A stretch of 64,000 nt of DNA from Pseudobdellovibrionaceae bacterium (GTDB lineage: Bacteria > Bdellovibrionota > Bdellovibrionia > Bdellovibrionales > UBA1609): positions 434,001-498,000 of the forward strand of contig CP060220.1 in NCBI GenBank assembly GCA_023898385.1, given 5' to 3'. Below are positions 23,510 through 33,197 of the stretch, in pieces (within the stretch, counting starts at the first letter, position 1; each line of letters starts with the position of its first letter). Position numbers and translations under genes: made by a program. The notes under the pieces are model-generated. The model made no database searches and had not been told where the DNA came from. It saw only the letters and a list, made by a program, of their open reading frames with translations.

Positions 23510-25963
23510 GTGTTGGAGCATTGCTGCCTGCGCAAAATTGTCATTGGTGTCTATGGGGTTTGGATGATTGCCCATGGCGCTATTACTGAGGCAAGCATCA
23601 TGCCACCAGGAGCCTGCAAAAAGGCTCTTTCAAATATAAAACTAGAAATGGATGAGGCTAAAGTTCGGGTGTTTTCTGTGTCCGAGCTGGTTTTTGAGCT
23701 GGGACGTCGCCCACGGCATGAAGAGCTTGGAGATTTGGCTTCCGTGGTTTTTATGACTGTCTCGGGGGGCGATTTTAACCCTTTCACCACGGCGGCCATT
23801 GTTGACGAATTGGCCGCTCAAAATCAGGTTGTGGTGCCAAAGGAGCTTGCCGGCGGCATTGAGTCGGGAATTAGTTTTGCTGTAGTGGGAAAACCTGAAA
23901 ATATGGCTCGATTTATTTCAGGTGTGGACGCCAAGCTCAAAGGCAAAAGCATTCAGATTGGGTTAAGTGTTCTTGATATTGGGGCCGCTCCGACAAACTA
24001 CCTTAAGTGGGTCACGGACATCGACTATTACCCTTCATTTTTAGACGAAGATGATCAGGCCTCGCTGCTCGATGTGCAAGAAGCCGTCACCGAAAAACAA
24101 CAAGTGGTGGTGTTTAATTTAGCAAGAAGTGGGAACTTTTTTGCTGCCGTACCCTGGGCCATATTTTCTAAATACGAAGAACAAGTGCAAATAGAGGTAA
24201 GAAGACTTAAATTTTCTAGTGTTGAGGAATTATTTTCTAAAGATGAAGAGTGGACTCGATTGAAGATGGAACTTCGAAATGGGCAGGTCCATTCAGCGGC
24301 TCAAATTGGCCACGCCAACAGCGGCTTTGTTCTTATGGGGTTGCACACTTTAGGGCACCTGCAGAAAAGTGCCGAGTTAATTAAGCCGAAGCATCACAAA
24401 TATTCACAACTGATTGATGGTATCAGAAATTGTGCTCGCTGTGCATTTGTGGGGTTTGAGGCATTAGAGGTGGACGACGCAAAACCGGTTGGCACGGAGT
24501 CGGCTACGGTCGAAGCCAGACCTGCGACTCGGGTTCAAGATCAAGCTGATTTAGCGGGTCACTATGACAGTGTGGTTTCAACAGAAAAATCGCTGTCTGA
24601 ATTAGACGTTCACACTAAGGCCGAGCCTGTTGAAGAAAGCAAAGAGGCCGAAGCAGAGCCCCTAGCCAACGTGCCAAAATCGGGTAAGCGGGTGGTTGTG
24701 CGGCTAAAAGTGGACGATCAACTGTTAAAAAGAGTGGGAGAATTTCGTAAACCCAAAACGGGTGGGTACGACGTGTTTAAGGCTGCCTTTCCCAGTATAC
24801 ACGGCACCACCGATGTGGCGGGCGAGGCGCTGAGAAGCATGATTGCGGCACTTCCAATATCTGAAGAAAAGCGCCAAATTCTAATGGATGATGTGTTCTC
24901 TTTGGGGATCCCGGCCTCACTGGCATCAAATTTCATGCATAAATTGCAGCCAGCGAGTGCGGCAAAATTCATTCTGGCCATGGACAAAATCGGAGCGGCC
25001 TATAAGGCGGCGGTTAGTGACATCAACATAGATGTAGACCGACTCCACACAAAAGAGTTAGCAAAAATTATGGCCAAATTGTTGCCCGAGCGTAAAAAAG
25101 CCTTGTCGGCCTATTTGGGTGAAGACGACGGTGAACGTGGCGGCGAAATCTTAGCAGCTCGATCAGCAGCAGAGACAACAGAAAAGTCTGAAATCAATGA
25201 GAGTGAGGTTGAAATTTTACTTGAACGTTTGATTGCGCTGGGCGAGTCCACATCGCAACTCAGAGACGAAGCCGAGGCTGTCGTGGAAGCTGAGAGCGCT
25301 TTGAATCAATCCGCCCGGGGCTTTGTAAAAGCGCTGGATCAACTGTCAGAAGACCTCGACGAAAATGGCAGCATCTATAATGTGGTTATGGAAGTGGGCG
25401 TGAGTCGAAAGCGTAAAATGCTGGAGGCGGCCACCGTATCTGTTGAGAGCGGCGAGGCGGAGCTTCGACTCCGGCAACAACAATGGCTAAAAAACAAAGA
25501 CAAATGGGAGCGGTTGGTAGAAGCAGGAATCCCGGCCCCACCAGATCCAAACTCTACTGTGGGGAAAATTATGCGGGCTCTGCAGGCGGGGGCGAAAGAA
25601 GACCTTGTGGTTTTAGATGGCAAGGTGGTGCTCCCCGTGGAGCTATTAAGGAAGAGTGATCTGGGTAGCGCCAATCAGAAAAAAATAGAAAGATTTGTCT
25701 ATGCACTTGAAAAATTGGCGGCGGGTCAGTTGTCTGTGGAGTATGGCAGCACCAAGGGGTTCTCGTTGCCTGAGAATCCCAAAAAGGGAGCTTACGGGGA
25801 CGGAGATAACAAGCGCCGGATATCTTACTATCAATTAAAGGGTGACCGATATCTTGTGGTTTTTGCGGCCTATCGAGGGACCGATTACGACAAAAAGTTT
25901 CGAGCCCAGATCGAATCTTGTGTGAAAAAAGTGTTTGATCGTTACAAGGATCAGCTCATTTAA
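23510..25963 (+). CDS. large exported hypothetical protein, 817 aa
   Basis: A long frame beginning with GTG 8 nt after AAAGGAG. An N-terminal signal segment (KIVIGVYGVWMIAHGAITEA) precedes a globular N-terminal third of unknown fold. A charged linker (about residues 330-390, Glu/Ala/Val-rich), a helical middle (ELAKIMAKLLPERKKALSAY; long helices rich in Glu/Ala) and a C-terminal domain follow. The C-terminal 110 residues (KKIERFVYALEKLAAGQ; RRISYYQLKGDRYLVVFAAYRG) vaguely recall RelE/HigB-fold toxins. No family is firmly recognised. It stands alone between decayed genes and two other exported proteins. Confidence 0.7.
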   Translation: MLEHCCLRKIVIGVYGVWMIAHGAITEASIMPPGACKKALSNIKLEMDEAKVRVFSVSELVFELGRRPRHEELGDLASVVFMTVSGGDFNPFTTAAIVDELAAQNQVVVPKELAGGIESGISFAVVGKPENMARFISGVDAKLKGKSIQIGLSVLDIGAAPTNYLKWVTDIDYYPSFLDEDDQASLLDVQEAVTEKQQVVVFNLARSGNFFAAVPWAIFSKYEEQVQIEVRRLKFSSVEELFSKDEEWTRLKMELRNGQVHSAAQIGHANSGFVLMGLHTLGHLQKSAELIKPKHHKYSQLIDGIRNCARCAFVGFEALEVDDAKPVGTESATVEARPATRVQDQADLAGHYDSVVSTEKSLSELDVHTKAEPVEESKEAEAEPLANVPKSGKRVVVRLKVDDQLLKRVGEFRKPKTGGYDVFKAAFPSIHGTTDVAGEALRSMIAALPISEEKRQILMDDVFSLGIPASLASNFMHKLQPASAAKFILAMDKIGAAYKAAVSDINIDVDRLHTKELAKIMAKLLPERKKALSAYLGEDDGERGGEILAARSAAETTEKSEINESEVEILLERLIALGESTSQLRDEAEAVVEAESALNQSARGFVKALDQLSEDLDENGSIYNVVMEVGVSRKRKMLEAATVSVESGEAELRLRQQQWLKNKDKWERLVEAGIPAPPDPNSTVGKIMRALQAGAKEDLVVLDGKVVLPVELLRKSDLGSANQKKIERFVYALEKLAAGQLSVEYGSTKGFSLPENPKKGAYGDGDNKRRISYYQLKGDRYLVVFAAYRGTDYDKKFRAQIESCVKKVFDRYKDQLI

Positions 25964-26091
25964 TCGCAGTGGCTATTTTGGCCCAGTGTATCCATCGTGT
26001 TAACAAAGTAAAAAATTACCAGGCAGAGTGGGGCATTTGACATTTTAGGCGCGAGCGAGGAGCCTACACCAAACCCTATCTGGAGCAATTT

Positions 26092-26673
26092 ATGGTGATC
26101 CTAGGATCCGTTGGACGTGTACTGGTTCTTGTGGGCCTAAGCTTAGGAATTTCATGGAGTTCTGAGGTCACGGCAGCCCGAGCGGGCGGTGAGGCTCAGT
26201 CGGTGATTGTGGAAACCACCTATGGTGATCTTGTCGGCGTAAGCCTTGATGAGGAAGGAAAGGCTATAATTGAATTGACGCCGGGTCTCGCAGATGACGA
26301 GGTCATATTTCAAGATACTTGGTCGAATCAAAGGTTTAAAAAGCTCATGTGGTTTACCTCGGCCAAGCAGCGGCAGCTGATCCTGTTGCAGGATGTAAAT
26401 GATGACATCTACGAAGTAAGAATAGACATGGAAAAAATTTTTGAACCTCAATCTAAAAAGTCTTGGCTTCGGATGCTGAAGCCAAAACCCCGGCGCATCA
26501 CTGTAGCGGTGGAACTTTTTCATTTTAAAACGCCGAATTTTGCTGCTGGGGTCCCGGGGCGAATCCCTCAAGATATATTCGGTCATCGGTGGCCGGTGGA
26601 GCAGATGATTCACTTTTATCTGGATCATCGCGATGAATCTTGTAGTGGTCTGATTCGCGGAGCTAAGATCTAG
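26092..26673 (+). CDS. exported hypothetical protein, 193 aa
   Basis: ATG with GGAG upstream; signal peptide of about 30 residues (VLVLVGLSLGISWSSEVTAA). The mature part is short beta-strands (VIVETTYGDLVGVSLDEEG; RRITVAVELFHFKTP) and ends in a His/Asp-rich segment (HFYLDHRDESCSG). No family is recognised. Confidence 0.6.
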   Translation: MVILGSVGRVLVLVGLSLGISWSSEVTAARAGGEAQSVIVETTYGDLVGVSLDEEGKAIIELTPGLADDEVIFQDTWSNQRFKKLMWFTSAKQRQLILLQDVNDDIYEVRIDMEKIFEPQSKKSWLRMLKPKPRRITVAVELFHFKTPNFAAGVPGRIPQDIFGHRWPVEQMIHFYLDHRDESCSGLIRGAKI

Positions 26674-26885
26674 ACGAGTAAGAGCTCGGGCCACGGTGGC
26701 CTTGGTCGCCTTGCCGACCATTGCGCCGTAACTGTCTTATGTTCATACCGTTGGAGCTGGCGTATCGAATAAACGGGGCGTTCATCCTCAGTTGAGGGGG
26801 GCATTGCCCCATTAGTTGATCTTATTCATAACCAAAAGAGAGATGAATTGTTATCGGCCCCGTTTTTGGTATTCTCGTGGATTCT

Positions 26886-27185
26886 ATGAAGGCTCCCTAT
26901 TTAATTTTAGTTTTTCTGATTGGGCCCGTGGCCAGCGCAGATTATCACTGCCATGATCTATTGGCCTATTCATTGGGCGCTGATCTTGAAAATCCACTTT
27001 ATGATCCTCGTCGAAGAGAAGAAGACCGTGAAGATCAAAGGCCGTCGGTCTATGACGAGCGTTCGATCCCGACGGAGTACCCAGGTGGAGCCTATCCCGC
27101 GGGGCCTAAAAATCCAGATCGAGGCGTTTCAATCATTGATTACGACGATGACACGCCTCTGGAGTCCAACGTCATTTATTGGTAG
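26886..27185 (+). CDS. small exported Pro/Asp/Arg-rich protein
   Basis: From ATG 26886, 99 residues: a signal peptide (MKAPYLILVFLIGPVASA) and then a low-complexity acidic and proline-rich mature part (DPRRREEDREDQRPS; IDYDDDTPLES). It is likely periplasmic and disordered. A GTG at 26877 is an alternative start. Its end is 12 bp from the end of the convergent ABC-F gene. Function unknown. Confidence 0.55.
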   Translation: MKAPYLILVFLIGPVASADYHCHDLLAYSLGADLENPLYDPRRREEDREDQRPSVYDERSIPTEYPGGAYPAGPKNPDRGVSIIDYDDDTPLESNVIYW

Positions 27186-27197
27186 GGACTGGTTAAT

Positions 27198-28988
27198 TTA
27201 TTCAGATATTTTTTCACTCAACTCAAGCCATTGCGATTCGAGTTGTTCAAGATTTTGCCGTTGCAGGTGAAGATCGCGGGCTAATCCCTGAGCTGATGCG
27301 CCAGCAGTTTGGGTGAGCTGTTCAGAGAGTTCGTCTATTTTTTGATTGATAGCTTCCATGGATTTTTCAATTCCAAGCAGTTGCGCTCGCCATTGGCGTG
27401 ATTGCTTTTTGTTGAGTGGAGAAGCGTCGGCCGCTGAGGATTTGTCTGGGCCAGGCGCCGGTTCAGCGGGTTTTGGCACTGTGGAGTCTTCGGCTTCAGC
27501 GCCCCACTGGCCCCGTTGCACACTCCAAACATATTCGTCGTAGGTTCCGGGGAATAGTTCTAAAGTTCCTTTTTTGATATCAAATATTTTTTTTGCCACA
27601 CGGCCAATAAACGATCGATCGTGGCTGACCACAATGAGAGTGCCGGCAAAATCTCGAAGGGCTTGAGTGAGGGCTTCCACCGTATGGAAATCCAAGTGGT
27701 TTGTCGGTTCGTCCAGAATAATCACTGGTGACTTTGACAACAGCACCTGGCCAATGGCGACCCGAGATTTTTCGCCGCCCGAGAGTACCGCAATTTTTTT
27801 GTTGATAGAGTCACCCGAAAACAAAAGAGAGCCCGCCAAGTCTTTAATTTCTTGCGGAGTTATAGAGGTGTGGGCTGCATGGGCGAGAGATTCATAAACC
27901 GTGTCAACGGGGTCAAGGGCCTCGGCCACATGTTGGGCGTAATATCCCACCTCTACTTTTTGCCCGTGGGAAATTCTTCCGGAGATGGGCTTTAGCTCGC
28001 CAGCCAAGGCTTTGAGCAATGTTGTTTTGCCGGCTCCGTTAGCGCCGACCACACCGATGTGATCCCCCCGGAAAATACTAAAATGTAAACTTTTAAGTAC
28101 TGTCACTCCGGGGTAGCCCAAGTCGGCTTGTTCCATATCGATGGCCAATTTGCCGATGGGCAGGGGCGGTGGTATGGATATTTTAGTTCGAACGGGCAAA
28201 GACTTTATTTCAACAGACTGCATTTTTGCCAGTTGCCGCAGGCGACTTTGAACTTGTTTTGCTTTTGTCGCTTTGGCGCGAAATCGATCCGCAAAGGCCA
28301 TGACTTGTTGGCGCTTGGCTTCCTGCGAGAGCGCCATTTTTTGCAGCTGTTCTGCAAGCAGCGCTTTTTGTTCAAAATAGTCATCAATATTGCCGTTGAA
28401 TTTTGTAATATCACCCTTTTCGACCTCTAGGGTGTGGTCGGTGGTGCGCCGGAGAAACTCTCTGTCATGTGAAATCAACAAAAAAGATCCGGGGAATTGT
28501 TGAAGAAACTTTTCTAAAACCAATGTGGACTCGAGATCCAGATAGTTTGTGGGCTCGTCCAAGAGGAGTAACTCACTATCTTGGCATAAAAGATTGAGCA
28601 GCTTTATTCTCATTCTAAAGCCGCCGCTGAGCTTTTTAAGTTGCTGATGAAAGTGGTCTTCGAGCAAGCCAAACTGAGCCCCTAATTTTATAATTTCCCA
28701 GTCGGGGTATTCAGTATTTTGTTGAATAAACTCCAGCCCCGTCAGCGCGGGTGGGGCCGCATCTTCTTGGGCCAGGTGCCCAATGCGAAGATTCCTTCGA
28801 TAAATGGCTTTTCCGTCATCGAGGGCGTCTGGATGAATCAAGCACTGAAATAAAGTTGACTTGCCGGCCCCATTGGGGCCGATAACTCCGATGTGCTCCT
28901 CGCTATTAATGGCAAAGTTCACCGAATGAAAGAGTTCACGGGCGCCGAAGCGTTTAGAGGCATTTTGAAGTTGTAAGAGTATACTCAT
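27198..28988 (-). CDS. ABC-F family ATPase (YheS/Uup-type)
   Basis: A 596-residue soluble protein with two ABC ATPase domains and no membrane segments. Walker A motifs are GPNGAGKST (about residue 37) and GANGAGKTT (about residue 318). Signatures are LSGGFRMR and LSGGEKSR, Walker B LLLDEPTNYLD and IILDEPTNHLD. A helical inter-domain linker and a C-terminal coiled coil (KSMEAINQKIDELSEQL) complete the ABC-F layout. Family members bind the ribosomal E site and relieve stalling. It overlaps the STAS-like gene by ATGA, so it belongs to an operon with GHKL and STAS-like proteins. Confidence 0.93.
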   Translation of the reverse strand: MSILLQLQNASKRFGARELFHSVNFAINSEEHIGVIGPNGAGKSTLFQCLIHPDALDDGKAIYRRNLRIGHLAQEDAAPPALTGLEFIQQNTEYPDWEIIKLGAQFGLLEDHFHQQLKKLSGGFRMRIKLLNLLCQDSELLLLDEPTNYLDLESTLVLEKFLQQFPGSFLLISHDREFLRRTTDHTLEVEKGDITKFNGNIDDYFEQKALLAEQLQKMALSQEAKRQQVMAFADRFRAKATKAKQVQSRLRQLAKMQSVEIKSLPVRTKISIPPPLPIGKLAIDMEQADLGYPGVTVLKSLHFSIFRGDHIGVVGANGAGKTTLLKALAGELKPISGRISHGQKVEVGYYAQHVAEALDPVDTVYESLAHAAHTSITPQEIKDLAGSLLFSGDSINKKIAVLSGGEKSRVAIGQVLLSKSPVIILDEPTNHLDFHTVEALTQALRDFAGTLIVVSHDRSFIGRVAKKIFDIKKGTLELFPGTYDEYVWSVQRGQWGAEAEDSTVPKPAEPAPGPDKSSAADASPLNKKQSRQWRAQLLGIEKSMEAINQKIDELSEQLTQTAGASAQGLARDLHLQRQNLEQLESQWLELSEKISE

Positions 28989-29467
28989 CTATCGAGTTTC
29001 AGAAATTGAAAGTACGCTTCCTCGACCACGTCTATTTCTAAGAGTGTGCCCGTGTTTTCGTCGGTGTAGTGGCGTGGGGCGTCGATGGATTTGTCGTCAA
29101 ACTCTCTGCCCCGCTCAAATAACACCATTTTTTCTGCTCCTGTTTCATCTGAATAATAAGGAACATAAAACGAGTCAACACGGGCGTAATCGGGCAAAAA
29201 GCCCACAACCATATTGAACTGGTCCACTAAGATTTTAGGCACGTTTTCAAAAACCAGCGAGACGCCCTCTTTAGGGTCTTGGCACCAAATCATCCACTCT
29301 CGAATACCGTTGGAGGTGATGCCGGTTAAGCCTTCAAGGTCAAACCGATAAACTCCTGGGGTATCGATTTTCAATACTGAAAAATCTGCTGATTCATCAA
29401 TAAGGCCAGTGAATTTAGCCTCGCACCCCTTAGAATTCTTTTTCGCAACGATTTTCAGCTTTTCCAC
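28985..29467 (-). CDS. STAS-like anti-anti-sigma-type protein
   Basis: I place the start at GTG 29467 (VEKLKIVAKK), 11 bp after the GHKL stop, with AAGGGT as ribosome-binding site; a TTG at 29494 would extend it. The body has STAS-like topology: CEAKFTGLIDESADFSVLK, YRFDLEGLTGITSNGIREW (position of the regulatory Ser), and VPKILVDQFNMVVGFLPDYA. A C-terminal extension contains DSFYVPYYS and ends at the ABC-F start. A partner-switch role with the upstream GHKL ATPase is likely (inference). Confidence 0.7.
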   Translation of the reverse strand: MEKLKIVAKKNSKGCEAKFTGLIDESADFSVLKIDTPGVYRFDLEGLTGITSNGIREWMIWCQDPKEGVSLVFENVPKILVDQFNMVVGFLPDYARVDSFYVPYYSDETGAEKMVLFERGREFDDKSIDAPRHYTDENTGTLLEIDVVEEAYFQFLKLDR

Positions 29468-29478
29468 GTGTTTTACCC

Positions 29479-30354
29479 TTAAATTGAAAGCCAATGAATA
29501 TTCTTGGGAGTTTGCATTCGTTGTCGCAGACTGGTCGTAATCGGCACCACGCTTCCGACAAAACTCTTATATCCCTGTTTAACCGCGCCAAAATAACTTC
29601 CACTTGAGCGATAGATCATGTACGACCCAATGCCCGCGCCGCCAGGCCCCATGTTCATGCACTTATCCGGACCTTCCGTGTAGCACCTTTGAAGGCGGTG
29701 AAGAATGTCTGCCACGTTTAATGAGCCGTAGGGGTCACAGCAGCCAATGGCCACTCGTTTGCCGTCGCTGGCTACAAAAATACGCCCGCCCAATCCGTGC
29801 TTCTTGGCGTTATTGGTTGTGGCACCGCTGGAGTTTTTCTCATGTCCATAAGGCGCATTAAAAACGGCGTTGGTAAACAGCTCGTCAGTGATCAGTAGAA
29901 GTTCGGTGATAAAAGATTGGCGGCGAATAAATTGAGATAGGTGACTTTGTATGAGGGCCAGAATGCCAAATTTTTCATTGGCGGCCTTAAAGTCAATACC
30001 GATACCTAAGTATTCTCGGTCTTTGGCGTCGCTCACCGATTCTGGGCAAAAAATGGCCGATGCTGGATGATCTAAAAATTTTTCGGGGTCTGCAAGCATC
30101 AGAGCTGAGGTTTTAAGTTCTGTCTCGGCCTCAGGGCTACCCACCTGCACCACGTGTCGCACGCCGTGATTAGCGGCAATATCCACCACTTCTCTGGGGT
30201 GTAAATCAGTCCCAACCACAATACCCGTTTCAGTTTTGAAGCCTGTAGGAAGGCGGCCTTCAAAGGGAGCCACTTGAATTTTATGTTCCCATGGGGTGCC
30301 ATGAAGGCTGCCGAGTATCTGCTTCAGTTCTTTATTTTGAGTATCCACGTTCAT
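29479..30354 (-). CDS. GHKL ATPase, RsbW/RsbT-like
   Basis: A 291-residue protein whose C-terminal half is a GHKL ATPase: the N-box is ELLLITDELFTNAVFNAP, the G1 box RVAIGCCDPYGSL, and a G-rich lid GPGGAGIGSYMIYRSSG. The N-terminal half resembles a regulatory domain (GIVVGTDLHPREVVDIAANHG). RsbW/T-type ATPases phosphorylate STAS-domain partners, and the next gene is STAS-like. The ATG at 30354 has AAGGA 5 nt upstream. It probably opens the three-gene operon. Confidence 0.8.
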   Translation of the reverse strand: MNVDTQNKELKQILGSLHGTPWEHKIQVAPFEGRLPTGFKTETGIVVGTDLHPREVVDIAANHGVRHVVQVGSPEAETELKTSALMLADPEKFLDHPASAIFCPESVSDAKDREYLGIGIDFKAANEKFGILALIQSHLSQFIRRQSFITELLLITDELFTNAVFNAPYGHEKNSSGATTNNAKKHGLGGRIFVASDGKRVAIGCCDPYGSLNVADILHRLQRCYTEGPDKCMNMGPGGAGIGSYMIYRSSGSYFGAVKQGYKSFVGSVVPITTSLRQRMQTPKNIHWLSI

Positions 30355-30601
30355 GTTCCTTGGTGCACTAAACAGACAAACTCATTATGGCTTGTCCGCA
30401 TTGGATTGTCCCTTATTGTTTCCTATGGCCCGATAAAAGTCCAGTCTTCTATGAGAACTATTGATCCTGATTCACAGCATTTTCTCTGATTCGATTTGTA
30501 TTGTATTATGAAAACGCAACAATTTTTGTTGATGTGGGGCCTCTCCTCTGGCGGAGGGGATTGATTTGTCCCTAACAGGCGGTTGGGGAGGGGGATGAGG
30601 T
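30355..30601. promoter_or_regulatory. divergent intergenic region between GHKL operon and LolA-like operon
   Basis: These 247 bp separate two divergent operons and must hold both promoters. No long frame or clear hairpin is present apart from a GGCGGTTGGGGAGGGGGATG run close to 30601, where the G-rich tract is the ribosome-binding site for the gene at 30602. Confidence 0.4.
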
Positions 30602-31423
30602 ATGATAGCTCGGGTTATTTGGTTGTATGTATTGGTCATTTTTCCTTTCTGTTTTGCGCAAGCAAAGGCCACAAAGGGGGCTGAGGATAGGGGTCAATCC
30701 ATTGCGGAGAAAGTCTACAACAGACCCACCGGTAAGGATTCAGTGGGTTTTGCGCAAATGTTGATCCAACCCAAAAGTGGTTCGGCCAGAAAGCGAGAGT
30801 TTTTTATGTTTCAACGGCGACCCAAGCCCAATGAGATTGCCTCGCTCATTCGTTTCTTAATGCCAGCAGATGTGAAAGACGTGGGGCTTTTAACCCTTGA
30901 TGATGCTGGAGATGAAAGTGACCAATGGATCTATTTGTCTGCTAGTGGAGGACGGATTCGTCGAATTTCATCGAAGCGAAAAGATGGAAGTTTTGTGAAC
31001 TCGGATATCTTTTTTGAAGACCTCCGCGATAGAGAGGTGAAAATGGATAAGCACGTTTTTTTGGGTGAGGAATCCGTGAACGGTGTTAAGTTGTATAAAG
31101 TAGAAAGCACGCCCGTTAAAAAAGACAACTCGGCCTACAGCAAGCGAGTAGCATGGATTCACCCTGAAAGTTGGGTGCCGATAAAAATGGAAGCCTATAA
31201 AAGTGGCCGTAAGAGTCCATGGAAAGTGACGCAGGTATTTAAGCTTGAAAAGGTCCAGGGGATTTGGACCGTACTCGATAGTGAGACACAAAACTTGGTC
31301 ACAGGAAGTAAAACGCGAATGGTAGTCAAACAGGTGAAGTACAACCTGGGCTTGCCAGAGAGCCTTTTTACCCAAAAGGTGTTAGAAGATCCACGTCGTG
31401 AAGAAAAGTACCGTCAACTTTAA
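30602..31423 (+). CDS. outer membrane lipoprotein-sorting (LolA-like) protein
   Basis: A 273-residue exported protein with signal IWLYVLVIFPFCFAQAKA. The mature part has the LolA/LppX-like half-barrel pattern: RKREFFMFQRRP, the strand-rich ASLIRFLMPADVKDVGLLTL, DQWIYLSASGGRIRRISS, and a terminal strand with the partner helix (WTVLDSETQNLVTGSKTRM). Members of this branch are always found with a DUF1302-like barrel and an MMPL/RND pump, as here. It probably shuttles a lipid or lipophilic compound across the periplasm (inference). Confidence 0.82.
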   Translation: MIARVIWLYVLVIFPFCFAQAKATKGAEDRGQSIAEKVYNRPTGKDSVGFAQMLIQPKSGSARKREFFMFQRRPKPNEIASLIRFLMPADVKDVGLLTLDDAGDESDQWIYLSASGGRIRRISSKRKDGSFVNSDIFFEDLRDREVKMDKHVFLGEESVNGVKLYKVESTPVKKDNSAYSKRVAWIHPESWVPIKMEAYKSGRKSPWKVTQVFKLEKVQGIWTVLDSETQNLVTGSKTRMVVKQVKYNLGLPESLFTQKVLEDPRREEKYRQL

Positions 31424-33197
31424 GCCCCGTTGGTTTTCTATTTTGGCCTTTGTTTTGGCTGTTACACCGGCGGTGAATGTTTATGGGGACAGCAAGCAAA
31501 CACAGGCGCACTCTTTTCATACTTCGAAAGCCTCAGCGTTCAAGGCGCTGCGTAAGCTGAAGAAAAAAGGCTTGGAGGCTCAGGTTATAAAGAAAAAGGT
31601 TCGGCCCCAATATGCCGTTATCAAACAACCGAGCCCGGCGCAGGCACAGGTAATAGGTAAAAAACTAAGGCAGAATCAGTTTTCGGTGCGAAAAAGTAAA
31701 AATCAGTGGTTGATTGGTCCCCTGTGGAGTCGGCAACAGGTGTCGCTGTTGCGAAAGGCCCTTTCAAGTCAGCGACTGAGTATTCAGCGTTTTGTTAAAA
31801 AGCGAGGTGCCGGTTCTGTACTTGTTTTTGAGGTGCGCTTGCCCTCGGCTGGAGACAAGGGCCGGGCTCAAAAAACAGAAAGCCTCGTGTTTGGTGCGCC
31901 ACCGCCGCTGCCTGAAGTTACTGAAACCAATGAGGACTCTAAGCCTTCGCCATGGGCGTCGGGTGGACGAGTTCGATTCGAGCCGGGTTACTTTCCGAGA
32001 CGGACATCCTCCGTGTACGGACAGCACTATTTAGATGTGAATTACTTTTTAAAAGGGGCCTTGTCGTCGAGTTTTGACTGGCGCATTGGAGGGCAGGCCT
32101 CAACCTTTTTTCAGACCGGTGACGCCAGTGAGACTTGGTCGAATGCAAGTCTTGAAGAGACTTACCTTGGTTATCGAAACAATTGGTTTAAGTTTTCAGT
32201 GGGGGCCTTAAAGGTGATCTGGGGAAACGTTTATGAAAACTCCCTTGTCGACCGCCTGGCGAGGCAAGAACTCGGTCGTCTCATACTGACCCCTTATGAT
32301 GAGAGACTTCGATCACAGTGGGCGACCCGCTTGGAGTTGTTTTTCGGTTCGTTAAAAATAGACATGGCGTGGGTGCCTCAGTTTCAAGTGTCGAACTTTC
32401 CTGAAGCCAATAATGTATGGTCGCCCATTGATAAAACGCGGGGTTTAATATTGGGGGCGAACTCTTCGACTCTCATAACGACTCTCGCTACCACGGGAGA
32501 AGTTGAAGATATAAACCCGAACTCCGACGCCGGTGGGGTTAGAATGACCTACTTGGGCAAGGGCCTGGATTTGGGTCTTAGTTGGGTGCAAGCGCCGGCA
32601 GCACAACCTTTTTATTTTGTGAATCCAGTTGTGGCTGTTGCAGTGGGTTTGGGTGCCGATCCCACAACGGCTCTGGCTAGCGCAGGCGGCGTGGCCTTCT
32701 ACAAGGCCTACCCAAAGCAGACAGTTGTGGCTGTTGACATGAGCACTGAAGCCTTGGGTGGGACCGTGCGGGGGGAGCTGGGGTGGGCGAGAGATGGACT
32801 GACGTTAGATCAAAATTTTCTGCCCCTTGAAACCGATAGTTTATTGTGGACCACAAGCCTTGAGGTTTTCCCCGGCGATGGCAATAACACGCTAAATTTG
32901 CAAGTGTCAGGCAGTCATGTTCAAGCAGACAGCGAGACACTTCTACCTAAGGATGTTTTAAATTTTGGCGGGAGGTGGATGCGCGAGTGGGACCAAGGGC
33001 GGTGGCGGGGGCTTATTCGTTTTGCAGTGGGAGTGAACCCCTTTGACTATTATTTAGGACCCTCTCTAGTGTTTGCCGGACAGGAACCCCATGAATTTTC
33101 ACTGTCACTCCATACCTTTGAGGGGGCTGGTCAGAGTGCGGGTGAGTTTTTTCAAGACAATGCCATGATCTTGGTCGGGTGGTCAGCAAAGTATTGA
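31398..33197 (+). CDS. outer-membrane beta-barrel protein (DUF1302-like) with basic N-terminal domain
   Basis: The GTG start at 31398 overlaps the LolA-like gene by 26 bp. After the signal peptide (ILAFVLAVTPAVNVYG) comes a lysine/arginine-rich region of about 110 residues (KALRKLKKKGLEAQVIKKKV) resembling a SPOR-like domain. Alternating strands of a large beta-barrel follow (WRIGGQASTFFQTGDASETW; NWFKFSVGALKVIWGN; IDMAWVPQFQVSNFP) and end with ILVGWSAKY, a typical barrel C-terminus. Together with the neighbours it forms an envelope export unit. The basic N-terminal domain is unusual for DUF1302 proteins. Confidence 0.75.
   Translation: MKKSTVNFKPRWFSILAFVLAVTPAVNVYGDSKQTQAHSFHTSKASAFKALRKLKKKGLEAQVIKKKVRPQYAVIKQPSPAQAQVIGKKLRQNQFSVRKSKNQWLIGPLWSRQQVSLLRKALSSQRLSIQRFVKKRGAGSVLVFEVRLPSAGDKGRAQKTESLVFGAPPPLPEVTETNEDSKPSPWASGGRVRFEPGYFPRRTSSVYGQHYLDVNYFLKGALSSSFDWRIGGQASTFFQTGDASETWSNASLEETYLGYRNNWFKFSVGALKVIWGNVYENSLVDRLARQELGRLILTPYDERLRSQWATRLELFFGSLKIDMAWVPQFQVSNFPEANNVWSPIDKTRGLILGANSSTLITTLATTGEVEDINPNSDAGGVRMTYLGKGLDLGLSWVQAPAAQPFYFVNPVVAVAVGLGADPTTALASAGGVAFYKAYPKQTVVAVDMSTEALGGTVRGELGWARDGLTLDQNFLPLETDSLLWTTSLEVFPGDGNNTLNLQVSGSHVQADSETLLPKDVLNFGGRWMREWDQGRWRGLIRFAVGVNPFDYYLGPSLVFAGQEPHEFSLSLHTFEGAGQSAGEFFQDNAMILVGWSAKY

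Noticed and set aside
26780..26830. GGGGC-ATT-GCCCC hairpin as terminator after the gene at 26092
   Set aside because: The stem is only five base pairs and is not followed by a clear T-tract; too weak to annotate.
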